Positions 8,150 through 16,197 of a stretch of 64,000 nucleotides of DNA are shown in pieces. Each line of letters begins with the position of its first letter. Position 1 is the first letter of the stretch. This stretch comes from Paraburkholderia solisilvae (GTDB taxonomy: Bacteria; Pseudomonadota; Gammaproteobacteria; Burkholderiales; Burkholderiaceae): contig NZ_CADIKF010000043.1 of assembly GCF_902859875.1 (NCBI RefSeq), positions 1 through 64,000 of the forward strand, in the 5' to 3' direction. Position numbers and translations under genes: made by a program. The notes under the pieces were generated by a model, which made no database searches, was not told where the DNA came from, and saw only the letters and a list, made by a program, of their open reading frames with translations.

Positions 8150-9409
8150 ATGGACGACGACGCGCAACGCACGGAGGCGGGTGGTATGGACGAAACGAGT
8201 CACGCGAGCGACGCGAATAGCGTGCGTCAAGGCGAAACAGGTGGCGCGGGCGGAACAAGCTGTGAAGCAGGCTGTGAAGCCAGCCGCGAAGCAGTCAGCG
8301 AAGCAGTCAGCGAAGCAGTCAGCGCAACAGAAGCCAGCGCATACGCGCCGGACGCCGCATTCGCCGCGTTGCGGCGCAAGCTGGTTGCGCATGCGCAGCG
8401 TCGGCTCGGCAGCCGCGCGGAGGCGGAGGACGTGGTCCAGGACGCCTGGTTGAAATGGCATGGCGCGCAAGGCCAGGGCGCAGGCGCCATCCGGTCGCCC
8501 GAAGCGTGGCTCATGACCGTCACGACGCGGCTCGCGATCGACCGCCTGCGCCGCCTGCGTACCGAGCGTGCATCGCACCTCGCCGGCAGGCTGCCGCAGC
8601 CGTGGCTCGATGCGCTCGCGCCTGCGGCCGACCAACCGGCACTGCACGCTTCGCAGATGTCATACGGCGTCACGCTGCTGGTCGAGCGTTTGAAGCCCGA
8701 CGAGCGCATCGCGTTCGTGCTGCACGAAGCGCTCGACTGCGACTATGCGGAAATCGCGAAGATTCTCGCGAAGACGCCGGCTCATTGCCGGCAGATCGTC
8801 CATCGCGCGAAGGAGCGCCTGCGGCGCGCGGGCACGCCGTCGAAAGCGGCGGATGCCGCGCAGCACGCGCGCATCGTCGAACGCTTGCGGGCAGCCATCG
8901 ATGCGCAGGACCACGCGGGCCTCGTGCGCCTCTTTAGCGACAGCGTGCCGATTGCGATCACGGAAGACGACGGCCGTATCGACTGCACGCAAGCGAATGG
9001 CGCTGCCGATACCGCGCTCACAGCGCAGGCTGCCGCCGCGCGGGTCGCTGTGCTAACGGATGAAATCGTGGCGCGCGCAGTATCCGGTCGGCCGCATGAT
9101 AACGGCGCAGGCTGCACAAGCGGCGCAAGCGGCGCCGTGCAGGCCGAAGCGTTCTGCGTTCACGCCGGCGGCACGCCGAATATTGTCTTGCTGGTGGATG
9201 GAGAAATCGTTGCGCAGTTGCATGTATCGACCGCATATGGTGCGATCGCCGCACTGCGTATCGTCACGGACCGGGTGGCGCTGCAAGCGGTCAATCGCGC
9301 GTTCGGTCTCCCGGCTATCCGGCGCATAGTGCAGCAAGCGCAGCGGATCGCCGCGCAGCAACCGTCATGGACGCGGTGCGGCGCCGTCCCAGTTGATATC
9401 GACGCATAG
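8150..9409 (+). CDS. ECF41-like RNA polymerase sigma factor with C-terminal regulatory domain
   Basis: This 419-aa protein resembles SigJ/ECF41 factors, which direct RNA polymerase to selected promoters and carry a fused SnoaL/NTF2-like domain that tunes activity instead of a membrane anti-sigma factor. Region 2 is at about residues 65-140 (LVAHAQRRLGSRAEAEDVVQ, WLMTVTTRLAIDRLR). The linker motif LPQPWLDA resembles the ECF41 WLPEP element. Region 4 follows (LKPDERIAFVLHEALDCDYA, ILAKTPAHCRQIVHRAKERL). The C-terminal 170 residues fit the NTF2-like domain. The first 60 residues form an unusual repeat-rich extension (EAVSEAVSEAVS). GAGGAG precedes the ATG. The 3' end overlaps the convergent EAL gene by 45 bases. 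Confidence 0.85.
   Translation: MDDDAQRTEAGGMDETSHASDANSVRQGETGGAGGTSCEAGCEASREAVSEAVSEAVSATEASAYAPDAAFAALRRKLVAHAQRRLGSRAEAEDVVQDAWLKWHGAQGQGAGAIRSPEAWLMTVTTRLAIDRLRRLRTERASHLAGRLPQPWLDALAPAADQPALHASQMSYGVTLLVERLKPDERIAFVLHEALDCDYAEIAKILAKTPAHCRQIVHRAKERLRRAGTPSKAADAAQHARIVERLRAAIDAQDHAGLVRLFSDSVPIAITEDDGRIDCTQANGAADTALTAQAAAARVAVLTDEIVARAVSGRPHDNGAGCTSGASGAVQAEAFCVHAGGTPNIVLLVDGEIVAQLHVSTAYGAIAALRIVTDRVALQAVNRAFGLPAIRRIVQQAQRIAAQQPSWTRCGAVPVDIDA
8264..8323 (+). repeat. 12-bp coding tandem repeat in the sigma factor gene
   Basis: Five consecutive 12-base units start with GAAGC; the last three (8288-8323) are identical GAAGCAGTCAGC. They encode the Glu-Ala-Val-Ser repeats of the N-terminal extension. 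Copy-number change would be in frame. Confidence 0.8.
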
Positions 9410-10651
9410 CACCTGCATGCCGAGCGCGGTCTGCGATGCAATCGACGCGGTCACGCACAGGTGCGCTTCGTTGATCGACAGATACGGCGGCGTCAGTTGC
9501 ACATGGCCCGGCGCGCGTACCGCCTGGATGAAATAGGGGCGTCGCTCCCAACTCGCGCCTTCTGAATGCAGCAGCGGACGGAAGCGTTTCGCGCGCTGCG
9601 ATGCGCGCCCGGTCGGCAGCACGTTATCGCCGATCTGCCGTCCCGACCCATCGAGCAGAAAACAGCGCGCGGTTTCGCGCAGTGCGAGCAGCGGCCCGGT
9701 CGCGTCCGCGATGGTCGCGCCGTCGGCAAGCTGTGCGCTCGCGTGCTCGAGCGCGGCGACGAACGGCGCCAGCCGTTCCGCCTGCGCCTGTTCGCGCGAT
9801 GCAACCCGCTTGCGCAGCGCGGCGGACAGGCTGTCCATCAGGCTCACCGTCGCCTGCGGTTTGACCGGCTCGACGCTCGGGCTCGCGAAGTACGTGCCTT
9901 GCACGAAATCGACGTTGCATTCGAGCGCGATCAGCGCATCGTTTTCAGTGGTCAGATTGCCCATCAGCACGAGCTGCCCGGATTCATGCAGCAGCGACAC
10001 GATGCCGGGCAGCACCCGCTCGATATGCGAATGCTCGGTGGCCTGCGCAAGAATGCCGCGGTCGAGCGTGACGATATCGGGGCGCAGCGTCCATACGCGG
10101 TCGATGTTCGAATGCTTGGCGCCGAAGCCGTCGAGCGCGATCAGAAAGCCCGACTTGCGCAGCGCATCGATGATTTCCGCGAAGCGCGTGGTTTCGCCGC
10201 CGGCCTGCTCGGTGACTTCGAGCACCACGCGTTGCGGCGGCAGACCGAGCGACTTCAGGCCGGCCAGCAATGCGTCGCCATAGCTCAGATCCATCAGCGC
10301 GGCCGGATGCAGGCTCAGGAAAAGCCATTCGTCATGGCTGTCGAATGCGTTGAAGTTGCCCAGATGCAGCGATTCGGCGAGCCGCCCGAGTTCGAGCAGG
10401 TCGCCGCGCCGCGCGGCTTGCGAAAACACTTCGTGCGACGGCACTTGCAGTGCGTTTTCATCGTGCACGCGCAGCGACGCGTGATAGCCGATCGCGCGCC
10501 GATGCGACACCGAAAACACCGGCTGGAACACGCTGAAGACGGTATAGCCGCCGTAGCGCACCGTGCGTCGGGAACCTTCCTCCCCCGCAACAGGGCGCGG
10601 CGGCTGAAAGCCAGGAGGATCGAGTTCGACCATGCTCATCGTGTCAATCAT
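9365..10651 (-). CDS. Degenerate EAL-domain protein, probably not a phosphodiesterase
   Basis: The 428-aa product has an EAL fold at about residues 35-280: FSVFQPVFS, VVLEVTEQ, and VDFVQGTYFASP near the end. The catalytic signature is lost: the EALLR motif reads HASLR (residues 57-61), DDFG reads LDGFG, and the usual LKID reads VTLD. It should therefore not hydrolyse cyclic di-GMP, though it could bind it or act by protein contact. A further C-terminal region of about 150 residues resembles the cache-like extension seen after some EAL domains. The start is uncertain among ATG codons at 10651, 10639 and 10633. It overlaps the convergent sigma gene at its 3' end. Confidence 0.82.
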   Translation of the reverse strand: MIDTMSMVELDPPGFQPPRPVAGEEGSRRTVRYGGYTVFSVFQPVFSVSHRRAIGYHASLRVHDENALQVPSHEVFSQAARRGDLLELGRLAESLHLGNFNAFDSHDEWLFLSLHPAALMDLSYGDALLAGLKSLGLPPQRVVLEVTEQAGGETTRFAEIIDALRKSGFLIALDGFGAKHSNIDRVWTLRPDIVTLDRGILAQATEHSHIERVLPGIVSLLHESGQLVLMGNLTTENDALIALECNVDFVQGTYFASPSVEPVKPQATVSLMDSLSAALRKRVASREQAQAERLAPFVAALEHASAQLADGATIADATGPLLALRETARCFLLDGSGRQIGDNVLPTGRASQRAKRFRPLLHSEGASWERRPYFIQAVRAPGHVQLTPPYLSINEAHLCVTASIASQTALGMQVLCVDINWDGAAPRP

Positions 10652-10889
10652 TCGCTGGAGTGCGCACGGGCGCGAAGCATTTAGTTTACAGGATCGGCCA
10701 GCAAGAAACATGCGCAAGGGCAAACTGTCGCGTCATCTGACGGATGGCTTTCCGGCAAGGCTTTGCGCTTTGCCGACCGGGCCGGTCGGCGAGGTGCACG
10801 CCGGTTGTGCGCACGACGTTGGTGCACGATGCGCGCATTGACGTGTGCGACGCCCCGTTGCGGCTCGAAGCGGGCCGTCAGGCGCGAAG

Positions 10890-12338
10890 TCAGGTTCGTT
10901 CCGACGGATCCGTCTTCGGCGCCGGCCGGCGGATATCCTGCGCGAGCTGCGCGAAGATCCACGACGTCCCGGCGGTGATGATGCCCACGCAGATAAACGT
11001 CGCGTGAAAGGCCGGCAGCGTGTTCGCTTCGGTGACGCGCGGGATGATGCCGGTGAAGGTGGTCAGCATCGCGCCCGCGACCGTGACACCGAGGCTCATC
11101 GACAGCATCTGCACCAGCGAAAAGAGGCTGTTGCCGCTGCTGGCGCCGCCGGTGCCGAGGTCCTTCAGCGTCAGCGTATTCATGGCGGTGAACTGCATCG
11201 AGTTCACGCCGCCGAAAAACGCGAGCTGCACGAGGCGCAGCCACAGCGGCTGGTTGGGGCTCGTCAGCGCGAAGCTCGCCATCGCGAGGCCGACCAGCAC
11301 GGTGTTCGTCACGAGTACGGGCCGATAGCCGTAGTGGAAGATCAGCCGCGTGACGAGACGCTTGGAGGTCATGCCCGCCGCGGCGACCGGCAGCATCATC
11401 AGACCGGCTTCGAAGGCGCTGTAGCCGAGACTCACCTGCAGCAGCAGCGGCAGCAGATACGGCATCGCGCCGCTGCCGATGCGCGCGAACAGATTGCCCA
11501 GAATGCCGACGCTGAACGTGTGAATCCTGAACAGGTCGAGCGAGAAGAGCGGCTGCGGCGTGCGCACCGCGTGCAGCCCGTATGCGGTGAAAAAGCCGAG
11601 GCTCAGGATAAGCAGCACCAGCACGGTCGCGTGTTCGAAGCCGAACTCGCCGTGCCCGTCGAGCGCCATCGAGATGGCGATCATCGCGACGATCAGGAGC
11701 AGATAGCCTTTCAGGTCGAATTTCGCGGTATCCGGATTACGCGAATCGGGCATGAAGATGGACGTTGCGATCACGCCGACTACGCCGACCGGCACGTTGA
11801 TCAGGAAGATCCAGTGCCATGACGCGATCTTCACGAGCCAGCCGCCGAGCGTCGGGCCGATCAGCGGACCGATCAAGCCCGGTATCGCGACGAACGACAG
11901 CGCGGGCAGGTAGCGTTCGGCCGGAAACACACGCAGCACCGCGAGGCGCCCGACCGGCAGCAGCATCGCGCCGCCGGCGCCTTGCAGGATGCGCCACAGC
12001 ACCAGTTGCGGCAGCGTATGCGCGCTCGCGCACAGCAGCGAGCCGACCGAGAACACGAAGATCGCGCTCATGAATACGCGCCGCGTGCCGAGCTTGTCGG
12101 CGAGCCAGCCGGAGACCGGGATCATCACCGCCATCGTCAGCGAGTATGCGATCACCACCGATTGCATGCGCAGCGGCAATTCGCCGAGGCTGGTCGCCAT
12201 CGCGGGCAGCGCGGTGTTGACGATGGTCGCGTCGAGCGTCTGCATGAAGAAGCCGGTCGCGACGATCCATAGCATGACCGTGAGGGCGCGGGCGGACGGC
12301 TTGGCGGGAGGTGTCTCGGATGTTGTCGTATTGGCCAT
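10890..12338 (-). CDS. mdtD: MFS drug:H+ antiporter, DHA2 family, MdtD-like
   Basis: This 482-aa inner-membrane exporter has about 14 predicted membrane spans, as in DHA2 transporters. It matches E. coli MdtD closely at recall level: WIVATGFFMQTLDATIVNTA, the loop-2 motif GWLADKLGTRRVF, RILQGAGGAMLLPVGRL, SWHWIFLINVPVGV, ARIGSGAMPYLLPLLLQ, MNTLTLKDL and SSGNSLFSLVQMLSMSLGV. The protein is complete with a short hydrophilic N-terminus. In E. coli MdtD sits in the mdtABCD-baeSR operon; here it stands alone, so the substrate and regulation are unknown. Confidence 0.9.
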   Translation of the reverse strand: MANTTTSETPPAKPSARALTVMLWIVATGFFMQTLDATIVNTALPAMATSLGELPLRMQSVVIAYSLTMAVMIPVSGWLADKLGTRRVFMSAIFVFSVGSLLCASAHTLPQLVLWRILQGAGGAMLLPVGRLAVLRVFPAERYLPALSFVAIPGLIGPLIGPTLGGWLVKIASWHWIFLINVPVGVVGVIATSIFMPDSRNPDTAKFDLKGYLLLIVAMIAISMALDGHGEFGFEHATVLVLLILSLGFFTAYGLHAVRTPQPLFSLDLFRIHTFSVGILGNLFARIGSGAMPYLLPLLLQVSLGYSAFEAGLMMLPVAAAGMTSKRLVTRLIFHYGYRPVLVTNTVLVGLAMASFALTSPNQPLWLRLVQLAFFGGVNSMQFTAMNTLTLKDLGTGGASSGNSLFSLVQMLSMSLGVTVAGAMLTTFTGIIPRVTEANTLPAFHATFICVGIITAGTSWIFAQLAQDIRRPAPKTDPSERT

Positions 12339-12639
12339 GGAGTGCGAAGGGCGAGCCGGTTGAACCGGTCGGGCGATATTTTAAGCAGAAACTGTGTCGG
12401 CGGGCAGATCCGGTTGTGCAGGGGCAGCGGAAACGACACGTCATATGACGCGTCATGCGTTCGCGGTGCAAGCGGCAGACCTGTGGAGGATAGCGATGCA
12501 TTGCGCATCCGCCGCCGCGCCGCTTGCGGCGTGGTGCGGTAGGCGCGTGATCGGCGAGTGCGACGAGTGTGACAAGCGCGACAAGTGTGACAAGCGCGAC
12601 AAGCGCGGCGTATGACGCGCGCCGTCGGCGTCGCCTGGA
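12339..12639. other. Intergenic region with a 9-bp tandem repeat
   Basis: No gene is supported. An open frame reading into the repeat gives Cys-Asp-Lys-Arg-Asp-Lys patterns but has no family match or ribosome site. The repeat at 12558-12602 is listed separately. The mdtD promoter must lie in the part near 12340-12420. Confidence 0.5.
12558..12602 (+). repeat. 9-bp intergenic tandem repeat, five units
   Basis: Five consecutive 9-base units follow the pattern GYGYGACRA: GTGCGACGA, GTGTGACAA, GCGCGACAA, GTGTGACAA, GCGCGACAA. Alternating units 2/4 and 3/5 are identical, which suggests duplication of an 18-base pair of units. Confidence 0.8.
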
Positions 12640-14055
12640 TCACGCTTTCAGTTGCGCCGCCGCTTCGAAGAACGCCCGCGCCCGCGGATCTTGCGTATAG
12701 GCCGCGTTGATGCGGATCCACGGACTCGGTTCCGCGTTCGGGCGAAAGTAGTGGCCCGGCGCGACGGTCACGCCAAGCGGCGTGCCGCAATCGGCAAGCA
12801 CGCGCGAATCTTCGATATGCGGCACGCGCGCCCAGATGATGTTGCCGCCAAGCGGCTTCTCGAACACTTCCCAGCCGGCCGTTTCGAGCATCTGCACGGA
12901 TGCGCCCAGCGCGTCGTGCATGCGCCGGCGCAGCCGTTCGAGATGCTTGCGATACATGCCGCGCTCGAGCAGCGCGACCGCGACCGCTTCCGCGAAACGC
13001 GACCCGCCGATGGTGGTCAGCATCTTGATGTCGGCGAGATCCTGGATGATCGCGTGGCGCGCGATCGTGTAGCCGATGCGCAGCGATGACGACAGCGTTT
13101 TCGACAGCCCGCCGATGTAGATCACATGTTCGAACTGATCGAGCGTCGCGAGCCGGTCGGTCGCTTCGGTCTGGAAGTCCGCATAGATGTCGTCTTCGAT
13201 GATCGTGAAGTCGTGCTCGCGCGCGAGTTGCAGCAGACGGAACGCGACGTGCGGGGCGATCGTCGTGCCGGTCGGATTGTGGAACACGCTGTTGATAAAG
13301 AAGAGCTTCGGCCGATGCTGCTGCAACTGTGCCTGCAGCACGTCGAGATCGGGGCCGTTGCGGGTGCGCGGAATGCCGACCAGCTTCACGCCGTGCAGTT
13401 TCAGGAGGCCGAACAGGTTGTAGTAGCCGGGGTCTTCGACGAACATCGTGTCGCCGGCTTTCAGCAGGTAGCGCATCAGCAGGTCGAGCGCCTGGCTCGC
13501 GCCCTGCGTGATCAGGATTTGCGAGGCGTCGACCTCCATGCCGAGTTGCGCCGAGCGGCTGCGCAGGTGCTCGCGCAATACCGCATTGCCGAGCGGCGTC
13601 GCGTAGTCGATCAGGCTCGCGGAGTCGGTGCGCGAGACGTGGCGGATCGCTTGCGCGAGGCTGTCGACGTCGCGCCACGCTTCGGGGATAAAGCCGCTGC
13701 CGAGTTTCAGCGAGCCACCCGGATGATTCAGCTGCTGCAGGATGTGGTACGACTCTTCTTCGGCGCGCCGCGGGTCCGAGGTGCCCTGGCTGCTGTCGAG
13801 GCCCGCGCGCGTGCGTTGCGCGACATAAAACCCCGAGCCGTGCCGCGAATCCAGATAGCCAAGCGACACGAGCCGGTCGTACGCCTCGATGACCGGAAAG
13901 CGGCTGATCTGACAGTCGGCGGCCAGCTGGCGGATCGACGGCAGCTTGGTGCCGGCGTGCGCGGCGCGCGAACCGATCCATTGCGTGACGCCATTGACGA
14001 TCTGCTCGGTGAGCGGCACGCCGCTGTCGCGATCGAGTTCGATATCGAGTTTCAT
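12640..14055 (-). CDS. MocR-type regulator (GntR HTH fused to aminotransferase-like domain)
   Basis: The 471-aa product has a GntR winged helix at about residues 10-80 (VPLTEQIVNGVTQWIGSRAA, KLPSIRQLAADCQISRFPVI) joined to a fold-type-I PLP aminotransferase domain. That domain includes ITQGASQALDLLMRYLL, FFINSVFHNPTGTTIAPHVA, IIEDDIYADF and the PLP-lysine region YIGGLSKTLSSSLRIGYTI. This is the MocR/PdxR architecture, a PLP-binding transcription factor. The ATG at 14055 has GAGGG upstream and begins directly at the regulator domain; the longer open frame is untranslated. It is divergent from a DUF2917 gene, with direct repeats in between that are likely binding sites. Confidence 0.9.
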   Translation of the reverse strand: MKLDIELDRDSGVPLTEQIVNGVTQWIGSRAAHAGTKLPSIRQLAADCQISRFPVIEAYDRLVSLGYLDSRHGSGFYVAQRTRAGLDSSQGTSDPRRAEEESYHILQQLNHPGGSLKLGSGFIPEAWRDVDSLAQAIRHVSRTDSASLIDYATPLGNAVLREHLRSRSAQLGMEVDASQILITQGASQALDLLMRYLLKAGDTMFVEDPGYYNLFGLLKLHGVKLVGIPRTRNGPDLDVLQAQLQQHRPKLFFINSVFHNPTGTTIAPHVAFRLLQLAREHDFTIIEDDIYADFQTEATDRLATLDQFEHVIYIGGLSKTLSSSLRIGYTIARHAIIQDLADIKMLTTIGGSRFAEAVAVALLERGMYRKHLERLRRRMHDALGASVQMLETAGWEVFEKPLGGNIIWARVPHIEDSRVLADCGTPLGVTVAPGHYFRPNAEPSPWIRINAAYTQDPRARAFFEAAAQLKA

Positions 14056-14094
14056 CTGACTACCCTCGTGGGCCGCACCTCTGGCTAGGTAAGC

Positions 14095-14150
14095 GAAAGT
14101 GTCCGTTTTTTTAACTGCACAGTTCCGTTGAAAGTGTTCGGTACTGTGCA
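14095..14150. promoter_or_regulatory. Candidate MocR operator: direct repeats plus an inverted repeat
   Basis: Two direct repeats GAAAGTGTCCG (14095-14105) and GAAAGTGTTCG (14130-14140) recur with a 35-base period. An 8-bp inverted repeat TGCACAGT (14116-14123) and ACTGTGCA (14143-14150) overlaps them. MocR proteins are known to bind direct repeats in divergent promoter regions, so this arrangement fits, but no binding evidence is available. Confidence 0.5.
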
Positions 14151-14213
14151 TGTGATTGGCGCCATCGTACGTCAATAATGAACTTACCGAAATGCCTTGC
14201 AAGGAGCACGGCG

Positions 14214-14516
14214 ATGCGCGAAATCCGTATTTTCGAACTCGAACACGGCGAGCCGGCGGCCGCGTGGCGCGTCGCGCAGCCGGCTACGCTGAAAGTGACG
14301 GCCGGCGAAGTCTGGCTGACCGTCGAGGGCAAACCTGAAGACTACTGGCTTGCCAGCGGTGAATCGTACCGGCTGCCGCGCGGCGTGACCGCGTGGATCA
14401 GCGCCGGGCGTCATGGCGCACGCGTCGTGCTGTCGGGCAGCCGTCACTTTGCGGCGTGGCCGTTGCGCCGCTGGTCGGCGCGGAACTGGGTGCCGCGCTG
14501 GTTGTTGCCGGTCTGA
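14214..14516 (+). CDS. DUF2917 family protein
   Basis: The 100-aa product fits DUF2917, a small family of unknown function common in Burkholderiaceae. It opens MREIRIFELEHGEPAAAWRV and contains GEVWLTVEGKPEDYWLASGE, a short beta-rich cupin-like pattern, and ends in a Trp/Arg-rich segment. AAGGAG (14201-14205) fixes the ATG at 14214 over an upstream in-frame ATG at 14178. Because it diverges from the MocR regulator across repeated sites, it is probably that regulator's target. Confidence 0.8.
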   Translation: MREIRIFELEHGEPAAAWRVAQPATLKVTAGEVWLTVEGKPEDYWLASGESYRLPRGVTAWISAGRHGARVVLSGSRHFAAWPLRRWSARNWVPRWLLPV

Positions 14517-14763
14517 ATGGCGCGGCGGCCCGATACCTCGGGCGCTATTGAACGATCGCGTGTGATCCGCGTGTGATCCGCATGTAACCCGCGTGTTCCA
14601 TATGTTCCCTGCGATCGGTTCAGGCGGCGTGCGCGGTGGCGCAAGTGTCCCGCGCCGCTCGTGCGGCAAACGCGCCGCGCGTCGTTTGTCTTGATCGCCG
14701 CGCGGCCGGATTCTAGACTGGTCGCCCATGCCACTGCGGCGGCGCGCGACGCCACCTTGAATC

Positions 14764-16182
14764 ATGACCACGCCTCGGGTTGCGCTGGACCATCTGTGGA
14801 CCGCGGCCGGCTGCGATGCCGCCGCGCTCGACGCCGTATCGATAACGGGCGACGATCCTGCTTTGCCGTCGGTGTTTCGGGTCGGCACGCTCGCTGCCGC
14901 GACGATTGCCGCAACCGGGCTCGCCGCGGCCGAGTGCTATCGCTTGCGCGGCGGCCAACGGCAACATGTGAGCGTCGATGTGCGGCGCGCGCTCACGGCG
15001 TTTCGCAGCGAGCGGTATCTGCGCGTGAATGACGCGCCGGCGCCCGAAATGCGCAGTCCGATGTTCGGTTTCTTCGAGACCCGCGATGGCCGTTGGGTGC
15101 AATTGCATACGAACTTTGCGCATCACCTCGACGGCGTGCTGAACATTCTCGGTTGCGCGAATGATCGGGCCGCCGTTGCACAGGCCATTCGCGGCGACTG
15201 GGACGGCGCCGCGCTCGACCAGACACTTGCCGACGCAGGGTTGCCCGCCGCGCTGATCCGCACGCCGCACGAATGGGCGGCGCTCGAGCAGGCGCAGGCT
15301 ATCGCGAGTCTGCCGCTCTTCGAGATCGAGCGGATCGGCGACGCGCCGCCGCAGCCGATCGCCGCGTCGTCGGGCCGTGCCGGCGAATTGCCCGGGCAGC
15401 CGCTCTCCGGCGTGCGTGTGCTGGACCTGTCGCGGATCATCGCGGGGCCCGTCGCGGGCCGCGCGCTCGCGTCGCACGGCGCGCAGGTGCTGCTCGTCAA
15501 CGGGCCGCATCTGCCGAATATCGCGCCGCTCGTGATCGACACCGGCCGCGGCAAGCGTTCCGCGACGCTCGACCTGCGCGAAGCGGCGGGCCGCGAACAA
15601 CTGGCGTCGCTGACACGCGATGCCGACGTGTTCCTGCAGGCGTACCGGCCAGGCGCGCTCGCCGCACGCGGTTTCGGCCCGCAGGCGCTCGCGCGATTGA
15701 AGCCCGGCATTGTCTGCGTATCGATCTGTGCGTATGGGCACGAAGGGCCGTGGGCGCAGCGTCGCGGTTTCGACAGTCTCGTGCAGTCCGCGAGCGGCAT
15801 CGCGCATACCGAGGCGCGCGCGGCGGGCGTCGACGCGCCGAAGCATTTGCCGTGTCAGGCGCTCGACCACGGCACCGGCTATCTCGCCGCATTCGGCGCG
15901 ATGGTGGCGCTCACGCGCCGCGCGACCGAGGGCGGCAGCTGGCATGTGCGGCTGTCGCTCGCGCAAACCGGCCGCTGGCTGCACACGCTCGGGCAGATCG
16001 AAGACGGCTGGCAAACGCCCGAGGTCGGGTTCGACGATGTGAGGGACTGCCTCGAAGCGGTCGATTCGCCGTTCGGACGTGTGCTCGGCACGCCGCCCGC
16101 CGAGCAACTCGCGCACACGCCGGCACGCTACGACCGGCCGCCGGTGCCGATCGGCGCCGATGACGCGCGCTGGGCAAGCTAG
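14764..16182 (+). CDS. CaiB/BaiF family CoA-transferase with permuted halves
   Basis: Family III CoA-transferases move CoA between carboxylic acids, using a catalytic Asp. In this 472-aa protein the order of parts is reversed. Residues about 38-210 resemble the usual C-terminal half: helix VGTLAAATIAATGLAAAECY, then GGQRQHVSVD, then FGFFETRDGRWVQL. Residues about 215-410 resemble the usual N-terminal half: LSGVRVLDLSRIIAGPVAGR, GKRSATLDLREAAG, DVFLQAYRPGALA and the catalytic-type segment QALDHGTGYLAAFGAM with Asp368. The helix plus G-x-x-x-HV-x-x-S element appears twice, near 38-75 and 366-405, which suggests duplication followed by loss of the ends. No partner gene suggests a substrate. Confidence 0.85.
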   Translation: MTTPRVALDHLWTAAGCDAAALDAVSITGDDPALPSVFRVGTLAAATIAATGLAAAECYRLRGGQRQHVSVDVRRALTAFRSERYLRVNDAPAPEMRSPMFGFFETRDGRWVQLHTNFAHHLDGVLNILGCANDRAAVAQAIRGDWDGAALDQTLADAGLPAALIRTPHEWAALEQAQAIASLPLFEIERIGDAPPQPIAASSGRAGELPGQPLSGVRVLDLSRIIAGPVAGRALASHGAQVLLVNGPHLPNIAPLVIDTGRGKRSATLDLREAAGREQLASLTRDADVFLQAYRPGALAARGFGPQALARLKPGIVCVSICAYGHEGPWAQRRGFDSLVQSASGIAHTEARAAGVDAPKHLPCQALDHGTGYLAAFGAMVALTRRATEGGSWHVRLSLAQTGRWLHTLGQIEDGWQTPEVGFDDVRDCLEAVDSPFGRVLGTPPAEQLAHTPARYDRPPVPIGADDARWAS

Positions 16183-16197
16183 CGCGCCGCCGCTTCG

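Noticed and set aside
12394..12615. Short plus-strand frame ending in Cys-Asp-Lys repeats
   Set aside because: The repeats come from the 9-bp DNA array; there is no ribosome site or family match.
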